Positions 22,101 through 35,863 of a stretch of 64,000 nt of DNA are shown here, in pieces (within the stretch, counting starts at the first letter, position 1; every line of letters starts with the position of its first letter). A program made the position numbers and the translations under genes. The stretch comes from Microglena sp. YARC (taxonomy: Eukaryota; Chlorophyta; Chlorophyceae; Chlamydomonadales; Chlamydomonadaceae). The DNA lies in contig CM039463.1 of NCBI GenBank assembly GCA_022414725.1, positions 32,257,579 through 32,321,578 on the forward strand, written 5' to 3'. Under the pieces are notes generated by a model. That model did no database searches and was not told the DNA's origin. It worked only from the letters and a program-made list of their open reading frames with translations.

Positions 22101-25100
22101 TTGAACACGAACTTGGTCAAATTGAACACGAACTTGGTCAAATTGAACACGAACTTGGTCAAATTGAACACGAACTTGGTCAAATTGAACACGAACTTGG
22201 TCAAATTGAACACGAACTTGGTCAAATTGAACATTGAACTTGGTCAAATTGAACACGAACTTGGTCAAATTGAACACGAACTTGGTCAAATTGAACACGA
22301 ACTTGGTCAAATTGAACACGAACTTGGTCAAATTGAACACGAACTTGGTCAAATTGAACACGAACTTGGTCAAATTGAACACGAACTTGGTCAAATTGAA
22401 CACGAACTTGGTCAAATTGAACACGAACTTGGTCAAATTGAACACGAACTTGGTCAAATTGAACACGAACTTGGTCAAATTGAACACGAACTTGGTCAAA
22501 TTGAACACGAACTTGGTCAAATTGAACACGAACTTGGTCAAATTGAACATGAACTTGGTCAAATTGAACACGAACTTGGTCAAATTGAACACGAACTTGG
22601 TCAAATTGAACACGAACTTGGTCAAATTGAACACGAACTTGGTCAAATTGAACACGAACTTGGTCAAATTGAACACGAACTTGGTCAAATTGAACACGAA
22701 CTTGGTCAAATTGAACACGAACTTGGTCAAATTGAACACGAACTTGGTCAAATTGAACACGAACTTGGTCAAATTGAACACGAACTTGGTCAAATTGAAC
22801 ATGAACTTGGTCAAATTGAACACGAACTTGGTCAAATTGAACACGAACTTGGTCAAATTGAACACGAACTTGGTCAAATTGAACACGAACTTGGTCAAAT
22901 TGAACACGAACTTGGTCAAATTGAACACGAACTTGGTCAAATTGAACACGAACTTGGTCAAATTGAACACGAACTTGGTCAAATTGAACACGAACTTGGT
23001 CAAATTGAACACGAACTTGGTCAAATTGAACACGAACTTGGTCAAATTGAACACGAACTTGGTCAAATTGAACACGAACTTGGTCAAATTGAACACGAAC
23101 TTGGTCAAATTGAACACGAACTTGGTCAAATTGAACACGAACTTGGTCAAATTGAACACGAACTTGGTCAAATTGAACACGAACTTGGTCAAATTGAACA
23201 CGAACTTGGTCAAATTGAACACGAACTTGGTCAAATTGAACACGAACTTGGTCAAATTGAACACGAACTTGGTCAAATTGAACACGAACTTGGTCAAATT
23301 GAACACGAACTTGGTCAAATTGAACACGAACTTGGTCAAATTGAACAAACTTGGTCAAATTGAACACGAACTTGGTCAAATTGAACACGAACTTGGTCAA
23401 ATTGAAACACGAACTTGGTCAAATTGAACACGAACTTGGTCAAATTGAACACGAACTTGGTCAAATTGAACACGAACTTGGTCAAATTGAACACGAACTT
23501 GGTCAAATTGAACACGAACTTGGTCAAATTGAACACGAACTTGGTCAAATTGAACACGAACTTGGTCAAATTGAACACGAACTTGGTCAAATTGAACACG
23601 AACTTGGTCAAATTGAACACGAACTTGGTCAAATTGAACACGAACTTGGTCAAATTGAACACGAACTTGGTCAAATTGAACATGAACTTGGTCAAATTGA
23701 ACACGAACTTGGTCAAATTGAACACGAACTTGGTCAAATTGAACACGAACTTGGTCAAATTGAACACGAACTTGGTCAAATTGAACACGAACTTGGTCAA
23801 ATTGAACACGAACTTGGTCAAATTGAACACGAACTTGGTCAAATTGAACACGAACTTGGTCAAATTGAACACGAACTTGGTCAAATTGAACACGAACTTG
23901 GTCAAATTGAACACAACTTGGTCAAATTGAACACAACTTGGTCAAATTGAACACGAACTTGGTCAAATTGAACACGAACTTGGTCAAATTGAACACGAAC
24001 TTGGTCAAATTGAACACGAACTTGGTCAAATTGAACACGAACTTGGTCAAATTGAACATGAACTTGGTCAAATTGAACACGAACTTGGTCAAATTGAACA
24101 CGAACTTGGTCAAATTGAACACGAACTTGGTCAAATTGAACACGAACTTGGTCAAATTGAACACGAACTTGGTCAAATTGAACACGAACTTGGTCAAATT
24201 GGAACACGAACTTGGTCAAATTGAACATGAACTTGGTCAAATTGAACACGAACTTGGTCAAATTGAACACGAACTTGGTCAAATTGAACACGAACTTGGT
24301 CAAATTGAACACGAACTTGGTCAAATTGAACACGAACTTGGTCAAATTGAACACGAACTTGGTCAAATTGAACACGAACTTGGTCAAATTGAACACGAAC
24401 TTGGTCAAATTGAACACGAACTTGGTCAAATTGAACACGAACTTGGTCAAATTGAACACGAACTTGGTCAAATTGAACATGAACTTGGTCAAATTGAACA
24501 CGAACTTGGTCAAATTGAACACGAACTTGGTCAAATTGAACACGAACTTGGTCAAATTGAACACGAACTTGGTCAAATTGAACACGAACTTGGTCAAATT
24601 GAACACGAACTTGGTCAAATTGAACATGAACTTGGTCAAATTGAACACGAACTTGGTCAAATTGAACACGAACTTGGTCAAATTGAACACGAACTTGGTC
24701 AAATTGAACACGAACTTGGTCAAATTGAACACGAACTTGGTCAAATTGAACATGAACTTGGTCAAATTGAGAACATGAACTTGGTCAAATTGAACACGAA
24801 CTTGGTCAAATTGAACACGAACTTGGTCAAATTGAACACGAACTTGGTCAAATTGAACACGAACTTGGTCAAATTGAACACGAACTTGGTCAAATTGAAC
24901 ACGAACTTGGTCAAATTGAACATGAACTTGGTCAAATTGAAATTGAACATGAACTTGGTCAAATTGAACACGAACTTGGTCAAATTGAACACGAACTTGG
25001 TCAAATTGAACACGAACTTGGTCAAATTGAACACGAACTTGGTCAAATTGAACACGAACTTGGTCAAATTGAACACGAACTTGGTCAAATTGAACACGAA

Positions 25101-28100
25101 CTTGGTCAAATTGAACACGAACTTGGTCAAATTGAACACGAACTTGGTCAAATTGAACACGAACTTGGTCAAATTGAACACGAACTTGGTCAAATTGAAC
25201 ACGAACTTGGTCAAATTGAACACGAACTTGGTCAAATTGAACATGAACTTGGTCAAATTGAACACGAAATTGAACTTGGTCAAATTGAACACGAACTTGG
25301 TCAAATTGAACACGAACTTGGTCAAATTGAACACGAACTTGGTCAAATTGAACATGAACTTGGTCAAATTGAACACGAACTTGGTCAAATTGAACACGAA
25401 CTTGGTCAAATTGAACACGAACTTGGTCAAATTGAACACGAACTTGGTCAAATTGAACACGAACTTGGTCAAATTGAACACGAACTTGGTCAAATTGAAC
25501 ACGAACTTGGTCAAATTGAACACGAACTTGGTCAAATTGAACACGAACTTGGTCAAATTGAACACGAACTTGGTCAAATTGAACACGAACTTGGTCAAAT
25601 TGAACACGAACTTGGTCAAATTGAACACGAACTTGGTCAAATTGAACACGAACTTGGTCAAATTGTTCTTGAACATGAACTTGGTCAAATTGAACATGAA
25701 CTTGGTCAAATTGAACACGAACTTGGTCAAATTGAACACGAACTTGGTCAAATTGAACACGAACTTGGTCAAATTGAACACGAACTTGGTCAAATTGAAC
25801 ATGAACTTGGTCAAATTGTTCTTGAACATGAACTTGGTCAAATTGAACACGAACTTGGTCAAATTGAACACGAACTTGGTCAAATTGAACACGAACTTGG
25901 TCAAATTGAACACGAACTTGGTCAAATTGAACACGAACTTGGTCAAATTGAACACGAACTTGGTCAAATTGAAACACGAAACTGAACACGAACTTGGTCA
26001 AATTGAACATTATCTTGAACATGAACTTGGTCAAATTGAACACGAAACTTGGTCAAATTGGTCAAATTGAACACGAACTTGGTCAAATTGAACACGAACT
26101 TGGTCAAATTGAACACGAACTTGGTCAAATTGAACACGAACTTGGTCAAATTGAACACGAACTTGGTCAAATTGAACATGAACTTGGTCAAATTGAACAC
26201 GAACTTGGTCAAATTGAACACGAACTTGGTCAAATTGAACACGAACTTGGTCAAATTGAACATGAACTTGGTCAAATTGAACACGAACATTGGTCAAATT
26301 GAACACGAACTTGGTCAAATTGAACACGAACTTGGTCAAATTGAACACGAACTTGGTCAAATGAACATGAACTTGGTCAAATTGTTCTTGAACATGAACT
26401 TGGTCAAATTGAACACGAACTTGGTCAAATTGAACACGAACTTGGTCAAATTGAACACGAACTTGGTCAAATTGAACACGAACTTGGTCAAATTGAACAT
26501 GAACTTGGTCAAATTGTTCTTGAACATGAACTTGGTCAAATTGAACACGAACTTGGTCAAATTGAACACGAACTTGGTCAAATTGAACACGAACTTGGTC
26601 AAATTGAACACGAACTTGGTCAAATTGAACACAACTTGGTCAAAATTGAACACGAACTTGGTCAAATTGAACACGAACTTGGTCAAATTGAACACGAACT
26701 TGGTCAAATTGAACACGAACTTGGTCAAATTGAACACGAACTTGGTCAAATTGAACACGAACTGGTCAAATTGAACACGAACTTGGTCAAATTGAACATG
26801 AACTTGGTCAAATTGTTCTTGAACATGAACTTGGTCAAATTGAACACGAACTTGGTCAAATTGAACACGAACTTGGTCAAATTGAACACGAACTTGGTCA
26901 AATTGAACACGAACTTGGTCAAATTGAACACGACTTGTCAAATTGAACACGAACTGAACTGGTCAAATTGAACACGAACTTGGTCAAATTGAACACGAAC
27001 TTGTCAAATTGAACACGAACTTGTCAAATTGAACACGAACTTGGTCAAATTGAACACGAACTTTGGTCAAAAATTGAACACGAACTTGTCAAATTGAACA
27101 CGAACTTGGTCAAATTGTTGAACGGAACTTGGTCAAATTGAACAGAACTGTCAAATTGAACACAACTTGGTCAAATGAACACGAACTTGGTCAAATTGAA
27201 CACGAACTTGGTCAAATTGAACACGAACTTGGTCAAATTTGAACATGAACTTGTCAAATTGAACACTTGGTCAAATTGAACACGAACTTGGTCAATTGAA
27301 CACGAACTTGGTCAAATTGAACACGAACTTTCAAATTGAACACGAACAAAACCGAATTGGTCAAATTGAACACGAACTTGGTCAATTGACACGAACTTAT
27401 GTCAAATTGAACACGAACTTGGTCAAATTGAACACGAACTTGGTCAAATTGAAACGAACTTGGTCAAAATGAACACGAACTTGGTCAAATTGAACACGAA
27501 CTGGATCAAATAACACGAACTGGCGTCAAATGAAAACTTGCAAATTGAAACAATTGGAACATTGGTCAAATTGAACACAGAAATTGTCAAAATTTCTTGA
27601 ACATGAACTGGTCAAATTGAACACGAACTTGGCTCAAATTGAACACAACTTTGTCAAATTGAACGAACTTTTTGGTCAAATTGAACACAACTTGAAATTG
27701 AACAAACTTGGTCAAATTTGAACACGAACTGGTCAAATTGAACACGAACTTGGTCAAATTAGAACACGAACTTGCGTTCAAATTGAACACGAACTTGAAA
27801 CTTGAACACGAACTGGTCTTGGTTGGTCAAATCAAATAACATGAACTTGGTCAAATTGTGAACATGACCACTTGTCAAATTGAATTGAACAAATGAACAC
27901 GAACTGGTCAAATGAAACGAACTAGGTCAAATTGAAAAACCACTTGCGAACCTTGGTCAAATTTGAATCAACCCTGGTCAAATGAACACATAACACGAAC
28001 TTTTGTCAATTCAAATTGAACAAAATTGGGTCAAAATTCTTGAACATGAACTTGGTAACTGTCAAATTGAACACCGAACTTGTCATAGGATGAAATCTGA

Positions 28101-30594
28101 ACCAGAACTTGTCAGATGAACACCGACGAAACTTGGTCAAATTGAAACATGAGACTGGCGTCAAATTGATTCTTGAACATGAACGAACAGACTGGCAAAG
28201 TTGAACCGAACTTGTCAAATTGACACGAAAATTGGCACCCATTGAACACGGACTAGGTCAAAGTTAAAACACCGAACAGGTCAAACCTTGAACATACTTG
28301 GTCAAACTGTTCTTGAACATGAACTTGGTCATGACAACAACTTGCAAACTTAACACGAACTTGGTCAGAATTGAACACGACTTGCGTCAATGGAACACAG
28401 ACTTGTTCAATTGAACACATTGAACCACGACTATTGCGTAACAAATTGGAAACATTCAACTTGGTCTAAATTGTTATGAATCATGACCTTGCTCAAATTG
28501 AAGCGTTCATAATTTGAACACGAACTCTGGTCAAAATTCAAATTGAACACAACACGATAGGTCAAACAACATGGAACAAAATTGAACGAACTGGTCAATG
28601 AACAAAGTGATAACATAACTTGGCTAACTAGGCAATGTTCTTGTCTCTGAATCACAAACCTTGCGTCCAACATTGACGAACTGGTCTGGTCAAACTGAAC
28701 ACGCAACTCAAATTAAAACACGAACTTGGTCACACCAAATGTTCTGGAAACATTAACACGAACTTGGTCAAATTTGAACACGAACTTTGGTCAAATTGAC
28801 TACGACTTGTCAAATTAACACGAACTTGGTTCAACTTGAACACAACTTTGGGTCAAATTGAACACGAAACTTGAAACTTGAACATGAAATTGTCAATTGT
28901 AAAAATTGAACACAAACTGAATTGGCAAATTGAAACAAAACAACTGGTCAAAATGAACACGAACTTGGTCAAATTGACATCGAACGAATGTCAAAGAACA
29001 CGAACTGTCCACTGAACCGAACTGTCAAATTCGCACGAAACTGAAACAGATGGTCAAAATGAAACACGAACTGGCAATTGAACACGAAACTGGTCAAAGA
29101 AACAGCGTCAACACGAAACCTTGTCAAATGAACATGAACTTGAACGGAACTTTGGCAAATCAAACTGAACACGAACTGTCAAATTGAACACGAACTGTCA
29201 AATTTGAACACGAACTGTCAAATTAACACGAACTGCAAAGATTGGGAACATGAACGGTCAACATTGTCTTAGAACAGAACACTGTCAAATGAACACGAAA
29301 CTGTCAAATGAACACGAACTTGTCAAATGAACCCACAACGGGCAAATTGAACACAAAACTTGGGCAAATTGAAACACAACTGGTCAAATGGAAACGAACT
29401 TGTCAAAATGAACACGACCATTGTCAAATGAACACTAACTGTCAAGATTGAAACACGAACTGGTCAAAATTGAACACGAACTGGCAAATGACACGAACTG
29501 CAAATTGAACAACGACTGCAACATGAACACGAACTTGGTCAAAGGAACACGAACGGTCAAATTGAACACGAACTTGTAAATGAACACGAACGTCCAAATG
29601 AACACGAACTGTAACATTGAACATAACTTGCAACTTGTCTGACCATGAAACTGATCAAATTGAACACGAAACGGCAAATTGAACACGCAAAAGAAGCCAA
29701 CCACACAGAATAAGCCAGAACAACGGGCAAATGAACACGAACTAGTCAATGAACACACTTGAAAAAATGGAAACAGAACGTGGTCAAAATGTCTTGAAAT
29801 GAACTTGGTCAATTAACATGAACTGTTCAAATGAAGCACAACACAAAATTGAACACAACTGTCAAATGAACACGAACCTAGTCAGAATTAAACAACGACC
29901 TGGCAAATTGAAACATGAACCTGGTCACTATGTACCGAACATGAACTGGTCAAATTGGAACACGAACTGGTCAAATTATACACGAACTTGCAACATGAAC
30001 ACGACCGTCAAGTGAAAGAACTTGGCAAATGGCTGAACATGATCTGTCAAATTGAACCACGACTTGCAAATTGGAACCACGAACGAGTCAAATGAAACAC
30101 GAACTGGTCAGAACACAAACGGGTCAAATGAACACACCTTGGTCCAAATAACACACCTGGGCAAATGAACATGAACTGGTCAAATTGAAACGAACTGTCC
30201 AAATGAACACGAACTTTGTCAACATTGAACACGAAATTGCCCACATTGAACACCGAATTGTCAAATGAACACGAACGGTCACCAATTGAACACAGAACTT
30301 GTCAGACACAACTTGCAAATTGAACACAAACTTGGTCAACATGAACACGAACTGGCAAATGAAACATGAACTTGGTCAACATTGTTACTGAACCATGACT
30401 GTCAAATGAACACGAACTTTGGTCAAAAACACGCCGGTCAAATTAACACACCTGTCAAATTGAACACAACTGTCAAATTGAACACACAACTGGTCAAAAT
30501 GAACACGAACGTCCAACATGAACACGAAACTTGGTCAAATTGAACACCGACCTGGTCAGATGAACACGAACTGTGGTCAAATTGAACAACGAAC
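16108..30594. repeat. 21-bp satellite array, ~14.5 kb
   Basis: Head-to-tail 21-bp units with core ACGAACTTGGTCAAATTG. From about 16.1 to 26.6 kb the units are nearly identical; the main variation is CACG versus CATG, and single-base slips occur at 18.63, 19.18, 20.35, 21.27, 21.65, 21.83, 22.23 and 23.34-23.40 kb. From 26.9 kb onward one-base insertions and deletions become frequent until the array meets the gap. Because 21 is divisible by three, four of six frames stay open for kilobases; the resulting ORFs (repeats of LTKFVFN, VQFDQVR, NTNLVKL, EHELGQI) have no gene features. Some would be read as a thousand-residue protein by automatic tools. Confidence 0.95.
19400..26830. repeat. Higher-order variant units within the 21-bp satellite
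   Basis: A 27-bp variant unit (TTGTTC inserted before TTGAACATGAACTTGG) recurs at about 19406, 19685, 19838, 22074, 25663, 25816, 26382, 26514 and 26813. It is followed by, and in most cases also preceded by, a CATG-type unit. Spacings of 153 bp (six 21-bp units plus 27) occur twice, at 19685-19838 and 25663-25816, and 132 bp (five plus 27) once. Confidence 0.85.
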
Positions 30595-31594
30595 NNNNNN
30601 NNNNNNNNNNNNNNNNNNNNNNNNNNNNNNNNNNNNNNNNNNNNNNNNNNNNNNNNNNNNNNNNNNNNNNNNNNNNNNNNNNNNNNNNNNNNNNNNNNNN
30701 NNNNNNNNNNNNNNNNNNNNNNNNNNNNNNNNNNNNNNNNNNNNNNNNNNNNNNNNNNNNNNNNNNNNNNNNNNNNNNNNNNNNNNNNNNNNNNNNNNNN
30801 NNNNNNNNNNNNNNNNNNNNNNNNNNNNNNNNNNNNNNNNNNNNNNNNNNNNNNNNNNNNNNNNNNNNNNNNNNNNNNNNNNNNNNNNNNNNNNNNNNNN
30901 NNNNNNNNNNNNNNNNNNNNNNNNNNNNNNNNNNNNNNNNNNNNNNNNNNNNNNNNNNNNNNNNNNNNNNNNNNNNNNNNNNNNNNNNNNNNNNNNNNNN
31001 NNNNNNNNNNNNNNNNNNNNNNNNNNNNNNNNNNNNNNNNNNNNNNNNNNNNNNNNNNNNNNNNNNNNNNNNNNNNNNNNNNNNNNNNNNNNNNNNNNNN
31101 NNNNNNNNNNNNNNNNNNNNNNNNNNNNNNNNNNNNNNNNNNNNNNNNNNNNNNNNNNNNNNNNNNNNNNNNNNNNNNNNNNNNNNNNNNNNNNNNNNNN
31201 NNNNNNNNNNNNNNNNNNNNNNNNNNNNNNNNNNNNNNNNNNNNNNNNNNNNNNNNNNNNNNNNNNNNNNNNNNNNNNNNNNNNNNNNNNNNNNNNNNNN
31301 NNNNNNNNNNNNNNNNNNNNNNNNNNNNNNNNNNNNNNNNNNNNNNNNNNNNNNNNNNNNNNNNNNNNNNNNNNNNNNNNNNNNNNNNNNNNNNNNNNNN
31401 NNNNNNNNNNNNNNNNNNNNNNNNNNNNNNNNNNNNNNNNNNNNNNNNNNNNNNNNNNNNNNNNNNNNNNNNNNNNNNNNNNNNNNNNNNNNNNNNNNNN
31501 NNNNNNNNNNNNNNNNNNNNNNNNNNNNNNNNNNNNNNNNNNNNNNNNNNNNNNNNNNNNNNNNNNNNNNNNNNNNNNNNNNNNNNNNNNNNNN
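30595..31594. other. Assembly gap (1000 N)
   Basis: Exactly 1000 N, a conventional placeholder; the true size of the missing satellite is unknown. Confidence 1.
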
Positions 31595-31689
31595 CTATAC
31601 TTGAACATTCAAGAGAAGAGGATGCCCCAGGTTGTTCCATGATTAATGTTCAGATTGAAGCACACATGGAGGCAAGGAGACTGCCCAAG
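31595..31689 (+). CDS. Possible exon fragment next to the gap
   Basis: An open segment reading SREEDAPGCSMINVQIEAHM and then EARRLPK ends at a fitting donor AAG|GTTAGT. The charged, helical composition would suit the coiled-coil gene that follows, but the upstream part is in the gap. Confidence 0.3.
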
Positions 31690-33404
31690 GTTAGTCTATT
31701 ATCTGTCTATACCTCCCTCTTCTTGACATCCCAAGGGGTAAGAGAATGCCCAGTTTTTTGTCTATGATATCTAGATGAATTGTGACAGCACACATCGGAG
31801 CAGGACGTTAGACTGCATCGCAGGTATAAGTTTCTATTAAATGGTGGTGATTATTTTTGAGTCTATGCTGCATTTTGGTAGGAGAGCAGAAACGGTGTGC
31901 CCGGATAGTCCTTTTATTAAAATATTAAAGGTCGTAAACGCTATAGCCGCCGTTGGTTCCTGTTTTGGCATTTCCCTCTCTCCCCACTCCCACCAACCTC
32001 GTATTGGCCAGCCTCACCCGTCAATGGTCGGCCTGGTCTGGGTTACATGTAACGTGGTAATCGCCTTGTAATGTCCTTCTCTTCCCTCCATCCTCATCAC
32101 CACTATTTTTCATCCACGTGTTTTCTCTACGTCTCAAGTTGAGGTGGGCTGGTCGCTGGGGGGTCACAGAGATCAGGGGCGGTAATCGTTTTCAGCCCTA
32201 TGTTATCCCCCCCAACACCCACCCACACTGCTCGTCTCAGGTCCTGGCCTGGTCTGGGTTACAGAACGGGTAATCGCCTTTGTATGCCCCCCCCACCCAC
32301 CACTCCACCCAGCCTTTTGGGCAGGGCTACTACCTGTTTTACTCGGAGGTGTTGGTGTTTCGGGGCGTGCGTGTTGACGGCAGTGGTACGGGCTGCGATT
32401 TTGGGCTTTCCTGTTTCGTACTCTCAGGTACTGGTCCCTGCGTTCTGGGTTAACAGTGAACGGTGTAAGTGATGTGGGGTCGCATTTGGGATGTATGGTG
32501 CCGCTCCCACCGGTGGGATGGGTGTGGTGGGGGCTGACATGTAGCGGGGGGTGTTATGGCAGCTCTCGGGGGTGGTCCGCGCATGTGGGCTGTGTGGGGC
32601 GTCTGTGTGTGGTGCTGGAGTAATGCTGGGGTGGCGGCGGTTGGTATGGCCCGCATGCACCGATCGCACTGTCGCACGGCCACTGCCGTGTGGGATGGGG
32701 GGTTGGAGCTTGGGGCTCGTCTTGGGTGGTGAGAATGGGGTAAGCTGTTTATTGTGGGCTTTGTATGCTTCTCGGGCGGTGGCGTGATTACGACTGTGGC
32801 TGTCCCGGCTCGTCCAAGGTTGCCGTGCTGGGTGGGCATCTGGTTGTGTTGTTATGGGATAGGACGGCTGTAACGGTCGCTTTTGTGGGTGGTATTGCCC
32901 CTGCTCCCCACCCGGCGAGAGTGTGTCGTCTCTGTGTGAGCCTATGTAGAAACTGGTCCAAGTATTTGCCTTTGCAGAATATAGTAGTGAACTGTCTGCC
33001 GTGTCGTTGGTGGTGCTTTCCTCTAGGCTGCTGTGTGGTGCTGTGTGCTCTAGGAATCTTACTCGCCTCCCGGCCTTCGCTAGTGTTGCTGCTCACTTTG
33101 CCTAGTGGTCAACGGGTGGGTGGGATTGTTGGTGGTTGTGTGGTGAGGTTCCCTTTAGCGCTATTTGTGAGGGCCCTGTATCTGGTAGAATAGCATGCAG
33201 ATCTAGTCGAGTGTTGAGTAGTGTAGTGGCGGAGTGGCTGCTAGGAGGGTCTGCTTATAGAGGATAATATAGGATGTTCAGGATTTGATATGGGGATTTG
33301 GCCTACCGTGATGTGTTGGTACTACTATGATGTTAGTGTTGGGTGAGGTGTATTAGTGTTATGTGAGGGTGTTGCTGGTGTGTCACTCTTGTTATCACTA
33401 TGTA
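31690..33404. other. No secure gene; direct repeats
   Basis: GC/T-rich sequence. GGCCTGGTCTGGGTTACA with a following GGTAATCGCCTT occurs at about 32028 and 32241. No ORF with gene-like composition was found; the interval is within the indel-rich part of the window. Confidence 0.4.
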
Positions 33405-33462
33405 TGTTACAGTCCAGGGGTAGCAAATCGGCCAAAAGGACTTGCATAACCGTGATGGAAGG
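33405..33462 (+). repeat. Dispersed repeat family B copy
   Basis: TTACAGTCCAGGGGTAGCAA, then CGGCCAAAAGGACTTGC. Confidence 0.6.
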
Positions 33463-33639
33463 GCCTAAAAGAAAAGGCATTGATGAACTGAACCCAAACG
33501 ATCGTTTACACGACGGGGGCCCTGAGTTCGTTGCTTAACAGTGATCATTTTAATTCAATTTTTAATTTGTGATCATTTAATTGTGATCCAATTTCTTTTT
33601 AAATTGTTATCCATTTAATTCAATTCAATAATAGAATTC

Positions 33640-33692
33640 AATCATGTACAACCTCGGTATTAGGATTAAGCCCACCCCTGGACTGTAACAAT
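33640..33692 (-). repeat. Dispersed repeat family B copy
   Basis: The minus strand reads GTTACAGTCCAGGGGTGGGC, then TTAATCCTAATACCGAGG. Confidence 0.6.
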
Positions 33693-33782
33693 GCATACAT
33701 GATCCTTTGTACCAGGTAACTGGCGGTGCTGCAGCCCACACCGCCAGGATGGAGGTAACGGGAAGAGTTTGCTCGGGATGAT

Positions 33783-34810
33783 GCGTTCCATGGCTTTGAA
33801 AGATCGTGTCGAGCCCTTGTTGGCGGCGCTGAAGGAGGATGTTGATGCTCTGAAAGATGACAGCAGCAGCCGTGATGGAGGGTACGGTATGGTTGGAATG
33901 GCCCACACCAACCCACACCACAACAACCCATTACCTCACCCAATTTTTGAAAATATTGTGTGCACCTCAAGTTGATAGCGCTGAAGGATGATGTTGATGC
34001 TCTGGAAGATGACAGGAGCAGACGTGATTGGTTGCATGGCCCACACCACACCAAACCCACATCAATCCCACATCAACCCACACCCCACCACATTTTGAAA
34101 GATCGAGTTCAGTCCATGTTGGACAAGCGACTGAAATGAAAGAGGATGTTGATGCTTCTGAAAGATGACAGCAGCAGGCCGTGGATGGAGGTACGTTTGG
34201 TTGCATGGCCCACACCAACACCAACCCTCCGCAAACGCCACACCCATCCCACACCAACCTCAGAAAGACCAACCCACCACCACCCACACCAACCCACACC
34301 AACCCACACAACCCCAACCATCCAACACAAAGCTCATCCCATCACCAACCCACACCAACAATCCACACATCCCACACCATCCAAGACACAGCTCTAACAT
34401 ACCACAACGGATAACCCTTCACAAACCCACATACAACACAACACCCACTTTTGAAAGATCGTGTTCAGTCCATGTTGGTAGCGCTGAAGGAAGACGTTGA
34501 TGCTCTGAAAAATAACAGCAGCAGCCGTGAATGGAGGTACTCGTTTGGTTGCATGGCCCACACCATGAAGCACAACATCCACACACGTTCTCCACACTTT
34601 TGAAAATATTGTGTGCGGCCCTGGACGGATGTTGGCGGTGCTGAAGGAAGATGTTGCTCGCTCTGAAGATGACAGCAGCAGCTGGGATGAAAGAGATATG
34701 TTGGTTGCATGCTCCACCACCATCACCATCCCACACTCGCACACTTTGAAATAATTTGCGCCCATGTTGGCGGTGCTGAAGGAAGATGTTGCTGCTCTGA
34801 AAGATGAAAC
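33783..34810 (+). repeat. Tandem array of about six coiled-coil exon copies
   Basis: An exon-like block encoding LKDRVEPLLAALKEDVDALK and DDSSSRDGG recurs at about 33785, 33970, 34095, 34445, 34595 and 34755, each separated by CCCACACCAACC-rich spacer. The most intact copy is the first; later copies carry indels. The last copy runs straight into the acceptor of the next exon block (AAAGATGAAACACACAG). The encoded sequence has a heptad pattern with Leu/Val at a and d positions, so each copy would add roughly 25-30 residues of coiled coil if spliced in. It is unclear which copies are used. Confidence 0.6.
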
Positions 34811-35190
34811 ACACAGGTGGGCTGGCACTGCATGTGGAGGAGCTACACTACCGGACACCACTACCACACCACTCAACACCAGCAACAACCTATACTGAGT
34901 TATACGCACTCCAAACAACGATTAAACACACAGGTGGACTGGCACTGCATGTGAGAGAGCTTCAACTACGGACACCATACCACTCAACCAAGCACAACCT
35001 ATACTGAGGTATTCGCACACTCCAAACTAATTAAACACAACAGGTGGGCTGGCACTGCCATGTGGAGGAGCTACACTACTCGCACTGATACCACTCAGAC
35101 CACCAAGCACAACCTTACTGAGTTATATTCGCACTCCAAAAAATTAAACCACAGGTGGGCTGGCACTGCATGTGGAGGAGCTACAATACC
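34805..35190 (+). repeat. Four tandem copies of an intron-exon border
   Basis: The acceptor and exon start ACACAG|GTGGGCTGGCACTG occurs at 34817, 34934, 35044 and 35155 (spacing 117, 110, 111). Only the last copy leads into a long open exon; the earlier three run into Thr/Pro-rich sequence. Confidence 0.8.
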
Positions 35191-35441
35191 GGACAGAGGC
35201 CCTGGAGGAGGGCTTGGCAAAGCAGGAGGGCAATGCTGAAGCCATTGAAGATGTTGCCACGGAGCTCGCATCTGCTCAAATGCACCTGGCGGCAGTTCAC
35301 CAGGCACTTGAGGAGCTGAAGGGACAGGCCCAAGATTCAGGCCAGCGCTTTGACAGCCTGGCATCTACTGTGCAGGGACAGGCCCAGGATTTAAGCCAGC
35401 GCTTGGACAGCTTGGCAACTACTTTGCAGGGACAGGGACAG
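35155..35441 (+). CDS. Coiled-coil exon
   Basis: Acceptor ACCACAG|GT, donor CAG|GTAGGC. After two phase bases it encodes GLALHVEELQYRTEALEEGL, further Glu/Ala/Leu heptads, then a duplicated GQAQD(S/L)xQRxDSLA motif, ending LQGQGQ. A typical dimeric coiled coil in a soluble structural or scaffold protein. It follows the exon array at 33.8-34.8 kb and probably belongs to the same gene. Whether this gene is continuous with the PLAT gene starting at 37.6 kb is open: this exon ends in phase 0 while the 37583 exon needs phase 1 before it, so at least one exon would be missing. Confidence 0.6.
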
Positions 35442-35863
35442 GTAGGCTACTCCAAAGCCCAGGGACAGGGCCAGGAAGAAGCCCAGGACAGGGACTGGAA
35501 GAGTTCTCCAGAGCCAGGGACATGGGATCGACAGTGGCCGCACTCCATTCCCATGGGCGAGCCCCCCGGGGGTGACAAGCGCTGCAGCTGTTGGGGAGCG
35601 TCGCCGCTAGGCATACGCTCCGATCCCCGGTAGCATCCAAGATTCAAAGCCTGCAGACTTGGCGACAACTCGTCCGCAGCCCCCGGGGGGCGGCGCCTCT
35701 CGCTTCAGGTGCTGGTGCTTAGCTGGAGCTAGTGCTGCTGCTCCATTGCTCGTGCTAGCATACCCTCTTGGTCCTGTCTCCAGCACCACACAGTGCTCGC
35801 CTGCCGCTCACCCAGCTCTGCCATGGCTTCTGGCATGGGCGCGGGCCCCGATGGGCATGACAG

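Noticed and set aside
15858..26302. Very long ORFs (up to 1107 codons) on both strands
   Set aside because: They are translations of the 21-bp satellite in its open frames; unit length divisible by three explains them, and both strands are equally open.
16108..30594. CRISPR array
   Set aside because: Units are contiguous with no unique spacers, and the context is eukaryotic.
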